Of a stretch of DNA of 64,000 nucleotides, positions 27,001-33,260 are shown in pieces. A program made the translations under genes and the position numbers. Origin of the DNA: Antedon bifida (taxonomy: Eukaryota > Echinodermata > Crinoidea > Comatulida > Antedonidae); NCBI GenBank assembly GCA_963402885.1, contig OY727102.1:14942001-15006000 (forward strand), in the 5' to 3' direction. The first letter of the stretch is position 1, and every line of letters begins with the position of its first letter. The notes below the pieces were generated by a model. That model did no database searches, had not been told where the DNA came from, and was given only the letters and a program-made list of their open reading frames with translations.

Positions 27001-27208
27001 AATTGACACTTACATCAACTAATATTGTAATGCTTGTATCACTTCTGCCTGTTTTCTGTACTCTTAAAGTAAATGATGAGTCATCAAACTCTCCAACAGA
27101 TATAGCGGTTTCTAAAAAGGAGACTTGTGCATTCTGGGCCAGCAGAATGGCAATCTGGGATAGCAGTACCACTAACAGCAGCATGATTCTTCTTGATAAT
27201 GATGTAAT
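1..27208 (-). CDS. ADGRV1: Adhesion G-protein coupled receptor V1, 5' (N-terminal) part, 35 coding exons
   Basis: This is the extracellular N-terminal part of ADGRV1, a giant adhesion receptor that in vertebrates forms ankle links between stereocilia and links at photoreceptor periciliary membranes. The seen order is signal peptide, about ten Calx-beta repeats, a LamG/pentraxin-like domain at about residues 1330-1485, then more Calx-beta repeats. That order and LamG position match vertebrate ADGRV1. Calx-beta hallmarks of the type NDDPYGVxxF and 'IPExxExFxxxL' recur about 18 times. I placed 35 exons; all 34 junctions are GT-AG and phases are compatible throughout, so about 7.87 kb of CDS (about 2,620 aa) is open. 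The gene continues past the left edge, where EAR/EPTP repeats, GAIN/GPS and the 7TM domain are expected. FRAS1/FREM and Na/Ca exchangers also carry Calx-beta, but not this LamG-within-Calx-beta layout. Exon ends come from splice motifs and could be off by a few bases. Confidence 0.92.
109..1422 (-). CDS. ADGRV1: ADGRV1 exons 33-35: Calx-beta repeats at the left window edge
   Basis: Exons are 1270-1422, 520-727 and 109-228. They encode GVDYTPVMSQVVRIPDGANT with DDAIPEMAESFNV, then NEPSIGEQSETRVVIETNDD with ANGVWRIYS, then GGTIGDVGISWQASGGSADI with SGATLSFANGES. Exon 34 leaves in phase 1 and exon 35 completes a glycine codon. The donor of exon 35 (GTAAGA at 108-103) shows that the gene continues left of the window. 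Confidence 0.86.
941..1115. mobile_element. MITE with 'TTTACACAGAC' inverted ends, TAA target duplication
   Basis: The left end (941-961, ATGCCCATTTACACAGACGA) and the right end (1095-1115) are imperfect inverted repeats of about 21 bases. The element is flanked by TAA at 938-940 and 1116-1118. The interior is non-coding. A TWA target duplication points to the PIF/Harbinger superfamily. It lies in the ADGRV1 intron between exons 33 and 34. Confidence 0.6.
1704..2477 (-). CDS. ADGRV1: ADGRV1 exons 31-32: Calx-beta end plus cysteine-rich (PAN/apple-like) insert
   Basis: Exon 31 (2296-2477) carries a repeat end and the start ANDNPHGTVEFANAVSPVL. Exon 32 (1704-2037) begins as Calx-beta (SAGLFGELEIIYSSEP) but then changes to a cysteine-bearing segment. 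That segment has MCIDFCLRERACAALEF and a later SCLWSV, ending SGSGFTLYIKDVAKV. The spacing C-x3-C-x5-C then a C-x-W recalls PAN/apple folds, where cysteine pairs hold a helix against a sheet. I infer the fold only from cysteine spacing. The insert may be a feature of ADGRV1 in general or of this lineage; I cannot tell from this sequence. Confidence 0.82.
2596..2880 (+). repeat. Dispersed 280-bp repeat, copy 1
   Basis: This stretch is closely similar, in the same orientation, to 21655-21931. Shared words include ccaaggattaccaatagtaa, gatacaggggctattt, ggttctttaaagtgcacaca and ttccaccaccagaac. Both copies begin and end with a 'ctttagg' word. It has no reading frame. The word ttctttaaagtgcac recalls cores of tRNA-derived SINEs, but no clear Pol III head is visible, so the class is left open. 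It lies in the intron between ADGRV1 exons 30 and 31. Confidence 0.65.
2926..6093 (-). CDS. ADGRV1: ADGRV1 exons 25-30: Calx-beta repeats
   Basis: Exons are 5999-6093, 5296-5474, 4594-4754, 3594-3852, 3281-3409 and 2926-3044. Key segments are IIREAGSVGTIQVFYSTL, SEGVDYKAAQGSIVFTDG, ANDNANGILQLSVSEITV, GLDYSITSSNVVFLEGET with DPVPEIEEQFEIILLND, then GFGQSQLEVNEPEGDDV, then DVFPTGGTLYFLTTKTTE with ADDIPEENE. Phases link without breaks. These repeats follow the regular layout in which each Calx-beta unit is spread over two or three short exons. Confidence 0.87.
3880..3945 (+). mobile_element. Truncated end of the 'AGCTCTGTCTACAC' MITE family
   Basis: The stretch starts AGCTCTGTCTACACTATCAA immediately after a TAA (3877-3879). 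It matches the left end of the complete copies at 8901, 12296, 18062 and 19611. No matching right end (GTAGACAGAGCT) follows, so it is a broken or solo end. Confidence 0.5.
4270..4511 (-). mobile_element. tRNA-derived SINE
   Basis: Read on the minus strand, the element opens with GGAGTTGTGGCTTGGTGG, containing an A-box-like TGGCTTGGTGG. A near-consensus B box GGTTCGAGTCC follows about 40 bases on (plus strand 4450-4460). This is the internal Pol III promoter of a tRNA-derived SINE. The unrelated body runs to a TA-rich tail near 4270. The anticodon region does not form a convincing cloverleaf, so this is not called a tRNA gene. Confidence 0.6.
6376..10893 (-). CDS. ADGRV1: ADGRV1 exons 21-24: Calx-beta repeats around an intronic LINE insertion
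   Basis: Exons are 10764-10893, 9068-9195, 8486-8653 and 6376-6564. They encode GAGGTLTFEDQQRYAYINIT with DNNIPELEKTFRVQLSNPTG, then NSDEAYGKFEFAENS, then VTRTGGALGISVVYWQVTSN, then VPELDEIFFVNLIAVSDGD with ASDDPYGRFIFSQES. The intron between exons 23 and 24 (6565-8485) is expanded by a 1.5-kb non-LTR retrotransposon lying antisense to the gene. Exon 21 ends in phase 1 and exon 22 supplies the other two bases. Confidence 0.86.
6900..8401 (+). mobile_element. 5'-truncated non-LTR (LINE) retrotransposon with open reverse-transcriptase ORF
   Basis: An uninterrupted frame at 6933-8057 (374 codons) encodes reverse transcriptase palm and thumb. Visible motifs are CSKGVSTTDALILLL, LLLLDFKKAYDLIDHNIL, GGIPQGSWLGPMLFIIFVDD, the catalytic box KYMDDTSI, and a C-terminal IIRPILEYAAPVWGSN. 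This pattern fits CR1/L2-like LINEs. The apurinic endonuclease and the RT N-terminus are missing, as in typical 5' truncation by incomplete reverse transcription. The 3' end has AATAAAG (near 8370) and finishes in a short (TTCGTA)n run at 8386-8401. It lies antisense in an ADGRV1 intron. The intact frame suggests a fairly recent insertion, but it cannot be autonomous. Confidence 0.88.
8901..9051. mobile_element. TWA-type MITE, 'AGCTCTGTCTACAC' family, copy A
   Basis: The inverted ends are AGGTCTGCCTACACTAT on the left and its counterpart ATAGTGTAGACAGAGCT on the right. Both are flanked by TAA (8898-8900, 9052-9054). The interior holds 'gatgtgcccaaatatggtag' and related words in inverted arrangement. 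It has no coding capacity. The TAA duplication suggests PIF/Harbinger mobilisation. Confidence 0.72.
9277..9435. mobile_element. Pogo/Tc1-like MITE
   Basis: The element starts CAGTCAACTCTCCCAATATC and ends with the inverted equivalent ATTGGGAGAGTTGACTG. A TA dinucleotide lies on each side (9275-9276, 9436-9437). CAGT ends with TA target duplications are typical of the pogo/Tigger branch of Tc1-mariner. At 159 bp it is a non-autonomous deletion derivative. It is intronic in ADGRV1. Confidence 0.72.
11201..12882 (-). CDS. ADGRV1: ADGRV1 exons 18-20: post-LamG Calx-beta repeats
   Basis: Exons are 12668-12882, 11970-12211 and 11201-11602. Exon 18 resumes Calx-beta sequence (YVTFNPDESIEGFNISSI). 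Exon 19 starts a repeat at KSDNANGLFGF and contains a cysteine pair (GLCSSSIADL, VTYTCPVVRS) that could form a disulfide. Exon 20 (402 bases) includes VEDLVPELTEYFTIMLLTS and LNDFPYGLLQF, separated by an insert of about 25 residues (SDDGIIGSTDTSGASIDP) longer than usual for the family. All three exons are open and phase-compatible. Confidence 0.87.
11705..11790 (+). repeat. SINE body fragment
   Basis: The words acaggaactggccacc and ccaccacataa match, in inverse orientation, the body of the tRNA-derived element at 22400-22585. No Pol III head is present here, so it is a fragment. It lies in an ADGRV1 intron. Confidence 0.4.
12296..12458. mobile_element. TWA-type MITE, copy B, with internal tandem units
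   Basis: The inverted ends GCTCTGTCTACACTATCAAA and TTGACAGTGTAGACAGAGC are flanked by TTA (12293-12295, 12459-12461). Between them, the 21-base unit 'atcactaccatatttgggca' occurs three times in tandem (12373-12427). Copies A, C and D have fewer units. The unit-number difference suggests replication slippage within the family. Confidence 0.75.
12986..14145. mobile_element. 1.16-kb PIF/Harbinger-like non-autonomous transposon
   Basis: The left end GGCCAAAAAA (12986 on) and its inverse TTTTTTGGCC (ending 14145) are flanked by TAA on both sides (12983-12985, 14146-14148). The similarity extends inward, imperfectly, for about 90 bases: 'gttggccacg' on the left matches 'cgtggccaac' on the right, followed by poly-A/T runs and 'aaggtcggc' versus 'ccgacc'. 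No transposase frame is visible inside. GGC-type ends with TWA duplication fit PIF/Harbinger. It occupies the intron between ADGRV1 exons 17 and 18. Confidence 0.7.
14230..15962 (-). CDS. ADGRV1: ADGRV1 exons 14-17: LamG/pentraxin-like domain
   Basis: Exons are 15800-15962, 15200-15420, 14637-14764 and 14230-14355. Exon 14 (ALWEVFTDSISGGLPSVTDL) closes a Calx-beta unit. Exon 15 begins the jelly-roll domain (FSISAWVKPTLDCNGFIISK). Exon 16 has the diagnostic LamG run 'DDKWHQLIAVVGDLMVKVYV' followed by DGQL. Exon 17 ends it with YVGARLP and KGLLQDVRLYSRRLTL. The domain sits after about 1,330 residues, as in vertebrate ADGRV1, where one LamG-like domain interrupts the Calx-beta array. This is the single most diagnostic part of the gene call. 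Confidence 0.9.
16285..16575 (+). mobile_element. tRNA-derived SINE with conserved core
   Basis: The head has an A-box-like GGCGCAGTGTGTTGGA and a consensus B box GGTTCGAATCC (about 16328-16338). The body contains 'ccacccaggtgtataaatgg' with gggtaccc, a core shared by many deuterostome SINEs. The tail is an AT-rich 'taataatgaactattattat' run. The structure is complete from head to tail. It lies in the intron between ADGRV1 exons 13 and 14. Confidence 0.78.
16783..20588 (-). CDS. ADGRV1: ADGRV1 exons 9-13: Calx-beta repeats preceding the LamG domain
   Basis: Exons lie at 20465-20588, 19838-20098, 18343-18475, 17629-17852 and 16783-16997. They encode, in order, IPEASEQFTITLHDATGG, then EPVEVDAMEPSAVVLSVRRN through DDNPEEAEVFIVELFNP, then PNDDASGIFSFSQPLFQT, then RDRGYYGVVQVGWQIVYN through DSIPEFTEYYEVQLVN, and finally PNDDPYGVLRFPSNS. 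All phases agree. The exon 11 donor is GTACGT, weaker than its neighbours. Two TWA-flanked MITEs sit in these introns. Confidence 0.87.
18062..18170. mobile_element. TWA-type MITE, copy C
   Basis: The ends AGCTCTGTACACTATCAAAC and TATAGTGTACAGAGCT are flanked by perfect TAA duplications (18059-18061, 18171-18173). At 109 bp it is the shortest complete copy, with one 'atcactaccatatttggcca' unit. Confidence 0.75.
19611..19755. mobile_element. TWA-type MITE, copy D
   Basis: The ends AGCTCGGTCTACGCTATTAA and GATAGTGTAGACAGAGCT are flanked by CTA and TTA, a slightly decayed target duplication. Two copies of the 'atcactaccatatttgagca' unit lie inside. Sequence divergence from copies B and C suggests an older insertion. 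Confidence 0.7.
20730..21490 (-). CDS. ADGRV1: ADGRV1 exon 8: two and a half Calx-beta repeats
   Basis: This 761-base exon enters in phase 1 and leaves in phase 0 (DDQ, then GTAAAC). It contains the end of one repeat (DDFAELGELFQVELYSI), a full repeat starting ENDDPGGVFEF and ending DDDIPELDEVFNFTL, and most of the next, starting ENDKPYGVFQF. Acidic calcium-loop residues are conserved. The exon gives the second-best family evidence after exon 5. Confidence 0.9.
21655..21931 (+). repeat. Dispersed 280-bp repeat, copy 2
   Basis: This is the second copy of the repeat at 2596-2880, in the same orientation and roughly 85% similar by eye. Its 3' part contains 'cagcctcgaacccatgc', which in reverse resembles a weak B box (GGTTCGAGGCT). 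It could therefore be a minus-strand tRNA-derived SINE with a decayed head. It lies in the intron between ADGRV1 exons 7 and 8. Confidence 0.65.
22034..23009 (-). CDS. ADGRV1: ADGRV1 exons 6-7: divergent linker and Calx-beta segment
   Basis: Exon 6 (22714-23009) starts in phase 1 and encodes an unusual stretch (SIHRFSINIQNDAYLSVNAV) that lacks the normal repeat end. It then leads into a Calx-beta start at SPAEANGDVGFDQNSLKLEV. Exon 7 (22034-22169) carries LTREGTSGYVSLLWRVLEVG and the SPSSGTVYMPPG strand. The atypical first half of exon 6 looks like a degenerate Calx-beta unit or a linker; in vertebrate ADGRV1 the spacing between early repeats is also uneven. Confidence 0.82.
22400..22585 (-). 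mobile_element. tRNA-derived SINE with near-intact tRNA-like head
   Basis: On the minus strand, 22585-22512 is a 74-base tRNA-sized head. It opens GGAGTTGGGTAGACGAGTGG, with an A-box-like stretch, and closes with CAACTCC, which pairs fully with the opening GGAGTTG as a 7-bp acceptor stem. The B box is degenerate (GATTCAATTCT). The body continues to about 22400 with 'gaactggccaccctaccaca'. The T arm does not pair properly, so a functional tRNA is unlikely. Confidence 0.6.
23601..24615 (-). CDS. ADGRV1: ADGRV1 exon 5: long exon with about three Calx-beta repeats
   Basis: This 1,015-base exon is the longest in the window and runs from IPENEETFEIRLLEAT to TYELPDEEESTIRIEG. It holds three repeat starts (KNDSPLRFAQAFYLY, GNDDQNGVLFL, DSDDVYGVIQFSS) and two complete '(D/S)NIPExxExF' motifs. 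Calx-beta domains bind calcium through acidic loops, and the acidic residues are largely kept here. Most other repeats in the gene are split over two or three exons, so this exon may reflect past intron loss. The acceptor reads TTTACTAG and the donor GTAAGA. Confidence 0.9.
25137..26346 (-). CDS. ADGRV1: ADGRV1 exons 2-4: first Calx-beta repeat end, second repeat
   Basis: Three phase-0 exons lie at 26095-26346, 25584-25688 and 25137-25259. Exon 2 completes repeat 1 with LNDDIPEDDEVFTFEL and the repeat-start hallmark SNDDAYGIIGF. Exon 3 encodes the beginning of repeat 2, including an unpaired-looking cysteine (NVTCSRERGAF). Exon 4 carries the TDGSGPDDILPSSGSVVF strand that typifies the middle of a Calx-beta unit. 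The repeat middle plus C-terminal half is split by introns here but fused in one exon further downstream. Confidence 0.88.
27014..27208 (-). CDS. ADGRV1: ADGRV1 coding exon 1: signal peptide and start of first Calx-beta repeat
   Basis: Translation starts at the ATG at 27184-27182. The product opens with a classic signal peptide (MLLLVVLLSQIAILLAQ) followed by mature sequence beginning the first Calx-beta repeat (VSFLETAISVGEFDDSSF). The donor at 27013-27012 reads GTAAGT and leaves phase 0. Upstream of the ATG, a pyrimidine-rich AG acceptor ends at 27209, so 24 bases of 5' UTR sit in this exon. A non-coding exon must therefore lie further upstream. No in-frame methionine occurs between this acceptor and the chosen start. 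Confidence 0.88.
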
Positions 27209-29740
27209 CTTAAAGAAAAAATAAATAAATATTAGGTGAACAATTAATATATTTAATAGAATTATATATTAATAAAACAATATACAGTTCACTCATTTGC
27301 AGGTAAAATAAAGACAAAGTAGGCACGAGAAAAAAAAAGAATTGGATGACCAGGTGACTCGCAACCCAAAGTGCGTCACCCATCACCACGTAGAAGGCTG
27401 TACAAATCCCCTTAACTACCCATCCAGGCGAAGGGTGATGAAGATACCTCCAGACATCAAGAGTGAATTGAGAGGAAATTCAGAAGAATCAATTTGATGC
27501 GTTAACATTGCCAAATAAAAGTCAAATTAAGTTCAATGACATTATAAATAAAGAATATATTGATAAAACACATTGATAAAAATTCAGTTACTGTATGATC
27601 ATTACAGGCTATTGTGTCAAACAGACAGTAATGCATTGATATCAGGATTGCCAGTAAGTTTAAATACTGTACAGTACATTTTTTCTGACGAAGATTCAAG
27701 CTAAAGTCATTAAAGTGATGTGTTATATACTGTAAAATAAAAGAGTTAATTTTAATCTAATGTACAGTGTATTATCTATGAAATTGATTTTTGACAAACC
27801 ATGGATTTTTTTATAATTAATAAATGGATAATGGGTCAATTGTAAAAAATAATAATTTAAATACAGTACTGATAGTAGGAGTACTGTATACAGTTAAGGA
27901 ATATAAGTTAATAGTACTGTAGTTGACATTTTATTTTACTAAAATATGTAAAAAAAACTGTACAGTATACAAAATTTACAGTAACTGTTGGTTTTAATCC
28001 TTCTATACGAACTGCCACAGCTTTATGGCAATTGTGCAAAAATCAATAATTAACGTTAGCAAACATGCTATTTCTATGAATCATTGTATTGTAGTTTTAA
28101 TGACACAAAGTACTACATATACTGTACAGTATTTAAGACAAATTACAGTTAATAAACTAAGACAAGAGGGTGTGCCTCTCTACATAGTAAGTGTACAGTA
28201 CATGTGTGGTTCTCAGAAACTGTAATAATGCCTTGTTGTGTGTAAACTTGAGCAATGTATGGGCATTGCTAACACCGCAAACCTTAACAAATTTGGTTAA
28301 ACAAAAAATGATGTTTTATCCCAAAAATACAGTAAGTAGTTAACAAAAAAAATTATTATTATTTAATTGACATCAATCAAGTGTGTAGTACACTACGCAA
28401 TTCAGTAGCTTTTAATGTTGGTTTGATGAGGTTTGCTATGTTTTTTGTGAGGTTTGCGGTGTTTAGCAATACCACAATGTACCTACAGTACTGTACAGTA
28501 GATGAAAACAACGTTGATACTTTAAAATCAAATTGAAAACTATCAGTAAAGAAGATAGTAGTAACCATATACTGTACCAAGTATGAGAGCGCATTTAGAC
28601 AAATACAGTAACCATCAATATAAAATTGAACCATAGACCAGCTACTGTACTGTATTTTAAAAAAACCGTCATCGCAAGACGGCACAAAAATATGGACCCA
28701 GTTCATGTACAGTACTTGGCTGAATGTGGAAGTAACCATTTGAGTTGTAAGCACATACCGTAGTATAGTAGAAGCATAAATTCTTCATTTTGGGGTGTTT
28801 TGAAATCAAAAGCCTCAAATTGAAAAAACTCTACCTAAAGATATGCTACACAAAATACAATGAAAACCATGTAATATCAATGTACTGTAAATTTTATTTT
28901 ATACTGTAAAACAATGTTATGTTTAAGTATGCTGATGCGATACTGTACAGTACTGTAATACGTGGGTGGTATTGGCCCAGGTTCCCAAGTGTCTTGCCTA
29001 AGGATAAGAAAAGCGACAAGCATTGGATTCGAACCCAAGATCTAACGATCAGCGTTTTAACGAATTTCCAAAAAGACGAATAAATCTGAATCTATAGTTT
29101 TGGTTGTATTTTAGACATTTCTGAGGGTCGTTGTTTCAAAACATTTTGTTATGTTAATGAGACAAATATGAAACAATATTGTATGTATAACCCACTGGAA
29201 CATCTGTTTATAAAAATTGCATTATTTCACAATGTATGTCTTCCCTGATGTACAAATTCTATAATAAAAAAAAAATCTATCTAGTTTCCTGGTGCATAGG
29301 TTACATCTGTGGTTAAAAAATACATATAACTGTTTAGGGCTATTTTGAATCAAACTGTATGTATGATAATACAATAATGCTCTCATCTATGTAAACAATA
29401 CGGACAACAATACACCCTACTTTACATGACAATAGGAACGCATACGTTGACATGCTGTTTGCAATTTCAAAATAAAATCAATTGTGAGAGATCTCAGTTT
29501 ACAATGTAGCTGGGATATACGCCTATATATGTATCAATACAGTTGTGTTTCATTGATCCAGCTAGGCCCAGTACTTATATCCCACCTGTTGATTCGATAC
29601 CACGGCACCTAAGAAGAGTAGAAAGACTAAAATAAAACAAGTCAAAATTGTAGGGCCTACTGCTGTTTTGGTGTTACAAACAAGCCGAAGTAGTGGGATA
29701 ATTCACACTCATGCTAAATATTAAACTAACCTGGGATCTC
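27209..29740. other. Upstream intron/spacer rich in TACTGTACAGTA palindromes
   Basis: No coding exon is recognised here. The stretch is AT-rich and contains about a dozen ACTGTACAGTA-like palindromic words, for example near 27667, 27957, 28120, 28190, 28484, 28706 and 28940. It is inferred to be the first (5'-UTR) intron of ADGRV1. Long-looking frames here contain no family motifs. Confidence 0.4.
28955..29062 (-). mobile_element. tRNA-derived SINE fragment
   Basis: On the minus strand there is a B box GGTTCGAATCC (within 29020-29040) followed by the core word 'aggcaagacacttgggaacc'. That matches the core style of the SINE at 16285. The A-box side is decayed and no tail is seen. Confidence 0.5.
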
Positions 29741-29990
29741 ACCTGTTAATTTAGTAAATTTGATATTGTTTTAGCCCAAAATAACTTCATTTCTGCCTAT
29801 ATTTGGGAAAGGTTTAAAACATCTTACTGGATTTTCGACTACTAGCCTATACTTAATAAATTCCAAGGCGACGCGACGCTTTTCTTGTTTTGCTCGAGAA
29901 TCGACTTGGACTCCACCAAAATGACTCACTTTATGGCGCCCTCTATAGGTTTATTATGTTCTTCCAAAGATCTTATACTAGGAGATAGAG
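29741..29990 (-). promoter_or_regulatory. Candidate non-coding first exon and promoter area of ADGRV1
   Basis: The acceptor at 27209 requires an upstream 5'-UTR exon. The best donor-like sites on the minus strand are AACAG|GTGAGA near 29752 and CCCAG|GTTAG near 29740. The sequence just upstream (29860-29900) is locally CpG-bearing (ggcgacgcgacgct), unusual against the AT-rich surroundings. No TATA box or initiator stands out. This is an inference from splice logic and base composition only; another upstream exon is quite possible. Confidence 0.25.
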
Positions 29991-30176
29991 GGGGCATATC
30001 ACACAAGCACGTCGTCAGTCACGAATCAAACAAGCTGGTCGAGTTGTTTCAGCCAGGAGGCCTATTATTATTAACAAATTGTTTTGACGTTCTCAAATTA
30101 TATTCTTTAATGAAATAGAGAATTCCACTCATATCTCGTCATCTCGTCGTCATCGCAAACGCCAACATCATTACCA

Positions 30177-30465
30177 TCAGCATCACCACCATTTTTGGAC
30201 ATCATTTCCTCTATTATATGTTTTATTAAAAAAAAAGGGGGTAACCCAAAACAAATTGCAATAGTTTTCAAACCTTTTTTATCTGATTTAGTACCTAGTA
30301 GGACACTTTCTCACCAAAATCTACCTTCAGCATCACCACCATTTTTGGACATCATTTCCTCTATTATATTTCTAATAAAAAAAAGGGGGTAACCCAAAAC
30401 AAATTGCAATAGTTTTCAAACCTTTTTTATCTGATTTAGTACCTAGTAGGACACTTTCTCAAAAT
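30177..30465. repeat. Tandem duplication, 150-bp unit, two copies
   Basis: The unit starting 'catcaccaccatttttggac' at 30181 repeats at 30331. The copies are nearly identical through 'aaacaaattgcaatagtttt' and 'tagtacctagtaggacactt'. The second half of the unit is also the sequence shared, inverted, with 40040-40170. It marks the left edge of the repeat island. Confidence 0.85.
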
Positions 30466-30469
30466 CTAA

Positions 30470-31235
30470 TTAGTGGAACATATAATTTAGGGGTCATTAG
30501 ATGTCAAATATATCAAATTTGGTATTAATTAATCACGTTTATATAATATGACTGAATAACATATTTTATCAAATGAAGCATCCAATAGCTATTCAAATGA
30601 TAGTAAACTTAATATGTTTACATGCACACATGGTATAGTTTTTGGGTGAAAATTATAATTATTTTACATTTTTATCCAAAATTAAAATTTTTCAATAATT
30701 ATATTTTAGTAAAAATATAAATTAATGACATATTTTTTAAACAAAGTTTTACAGATCTTTTGCCTATAATTTAGTTATGTAAAATTTACAATATAAAAAC
30801 TGAAACGTAATTTGGTACGGAATTACAGGCATTTAAATAGAAACAATCAAAATTTGAGGTCAACTAGGGACATTTTTTGTATTAATCATTTTTAGACATA
30901 ACTTATGACTGATGTAACATATTTTATGAAATATAAAGTATCATATAATAGCAATTATAATTATCTATCTAATGATACCAAACATGATATGTTTACATGC
31001 AAAAATTGTAAAGTTTTTTGGGGAAAATGGTATTTTTTGAATTTTTTTATAAAAATTTTAATTTGTCAAGAATTATATTTTTAGTAAAAATGAAATTCAA
31101 TTACATATTTTTTATAACACAGTTTTACCAAGATTCTGCCTATAATATAGTCATTTTAACTTTACAATATCAAAAGTGAAACGCAATTTGGTACAGAATT
31201 ACAACATTAAATAGAAACACTCAAAATTTGAGGTC
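30470..31235. repeat. Degenerate tandem repeat, about 370-bp unit, two copies
   Basis: Unit 1 (about 30530-30870) and unit 2 (about 30895-31235) share 'aatatgtttacatgc'/'gatatgtttacatgc', 'gcctataatttagt'/'gcctataatatagt' and 'tcaaaatttgaggtcaa' in the same order. The copies are diverged (roughly 75% by eye). No coding frame survives. Confidence 0.65.
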
Positions 31236-31439
31236 AAATGTTACATTGGTCCAACCCAGGACAAAACTGCGATTTTTCCCTGTCAAAGTTTTCTCAATAA
31301 AATTTTCCACTCGGAATTTTCATCCAAATACCATAATCTTTTGAGCCACGCTTCCTTTTTTTCCAAATCCAAGATGGCATCCAAAATTCAAAATGGCTGC
31401 CAAAATGATATAAACTGTATTCTTAATGGCTACCCAGTC

Positions 31440-32835
31440 AAGACATGATATAAACCACATATCACTATGATATCAGAAACATCTCACACGACTGATATCG
31501 TACATGTGATACAATTAAGATATCAGTCTGATATCAAAAAATTCACACTAATGATATCATACACATGATACAACTCAGATATCAGTCTGATATCAAAAAA
31601 TTCTCACACTAATGATATCAAACAATATGATATAATTGAGATATCATTCTGATATCAGAAACTTATCACACTTTGATGTCATACAATATGGTAAAACTCA
31701 GATATCAGTCTGATATAAGAAACTTATCACACTTTGATGTCATACAATATGGTAAAACTCGGATATCAGTCTGATATAAGAAACTTATCACACTTTGATA
31801 TCATACAATATGATATAACTTAGATATCAGTTTGATATCGGCAACTTCTTACACAATTATATCATACAATATGATATAACTCAGATATCAGTCTGATATC
31901 GGCAACTTCTCACACAATGATATCATACAATATGATATAACTAAGATATCAGTCTGATATCGGCAACTTCTTACACAATGATATCATACAATATGATATA
32001 ACTAAGATATCAGTCTGATACCGGCAACTTCTCACACAAATGATATCATACATTATGATATAACTCAGATATCAGTCTGATATCGGCAACCTCTCACACA
32101 ATTATATCATACAATATGATATAACTAAGATATCAGTCTGATATCGGCAACTTCTTACACAAATGATATCATACAATATGATGTAACTCAGATATCAGTC
32201 TGATATCGGCAACTTCTTACACAAATGATATCATACTTATGATATAACTTAGATATCAGTCTGATATCGGCAACTTCTTATACAAATGGTATCATACTTA
32301 TGATATAACTAGGATATCAGTCTGATATCGGCAACTTATTATACAAATGATATCATACTTATGATATAACTAAGATATCAGTCTGATATCGGTAACTTCT
32401 TACACAATGATATCATACAATATGATATAACTAAAATATCAGTCCGATATTGGCAACTTCTCACACTAGTAATATCATACAATATGATAAAACTTAGATA
32501 TCAGTCTATTATCGGCAACCTCTCACACAATGATATCATTCAATATGATATAACTAAGATATCAGTCTGATATCGGCAACTTCTTGCACAATGATATCAT
32601 ACAATATGATATAACTAAGATATCAGTCTGATATTGGCAACTTCTTACACAAATGATATCATACAATTCGATATAACTCGGATATCAGTCTGATATCGGC
32701 AACTTCTTACACAATGATATCATACAATATGCTATAACTAAGATATCAGTCTGATATCGGCAACTTCTTACACAAATGATATATTATACAATGATAAAAT
32801 TCTGATATCAGAAACTTTTAATTTTATGATATCAT
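31440..32835. repeat. Satellite array, about 60-bp unit built on GATATC palindromes
   Basis: About 22 head-to-tail units of 58-62 bases are present. Each contains the perfect 17-base palindrome GATATCAGTCTGATATC and a second near-palindrome 'atgatatcatacaatatgat', joined by 'ggcaacttcttacaca'. Units in the middle (31800-32770) are most alike, while those at the left edge (31440-31800) carry 'agaaacttatcacac' instead, a variant subfamily. Each unit could form a hairpin. No gene is present. Confidence 0.92.
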
Positions 32836-32984
32836 CCAATAATCTCAGACTTACATCAGTCTCATACCTTGGGATAACATTTTATTTCATACCTCGCCAT
32901 GCTCATTAAACTCTAACAAAATATATCCCTGGGCACAGAACATAATTTCAAAGTTGAATCATGAACGTTAAAATTTTGTTGATG

Positions 32985-33260
32985 TGTTGAAATGATGTTA
33001 ACAGCGTATTCTAAACGTTGATTCAACGTTGAAATAACATTGTCTTTTTAACTAACCTTTTACCTTTATTTATCAATGTTAATTTAACGTTGAAATAATG
33101 TCAAATTTAGTTGACATTTTTGTTTAAGATTACAACACGTTTTCAACGTTGAAAAAAGGTTGAAGTTATGTAGTGTTTTTAACCAACTATTATGTTTGTT
33201 TATCAGTGTTATTTTAACGTTAATTTAACGTTGGAATTCATTTGACAATTTTGGTTAAAA
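32985..33260. repeat. Short tandem repeat region with CAACGTTGAA palindromes
   Basis: CAACGTTGAA and variants (AACGTTGAA, TTAACGTTGAAA) occur at least seven times. A roughly 130-base longer unit is visible, with 'tttatttatcaatgtta' at about 33067 and 'tttgtttatcagtgtta' at about 33196. The repeat is degenerate. Confidence 0.7.

Noticed and set aside
29885-30118. Plus-strand 77-codon frame near the candidate promoter
   Set aside because: No motif, no splice context, and codon use not distinctive.
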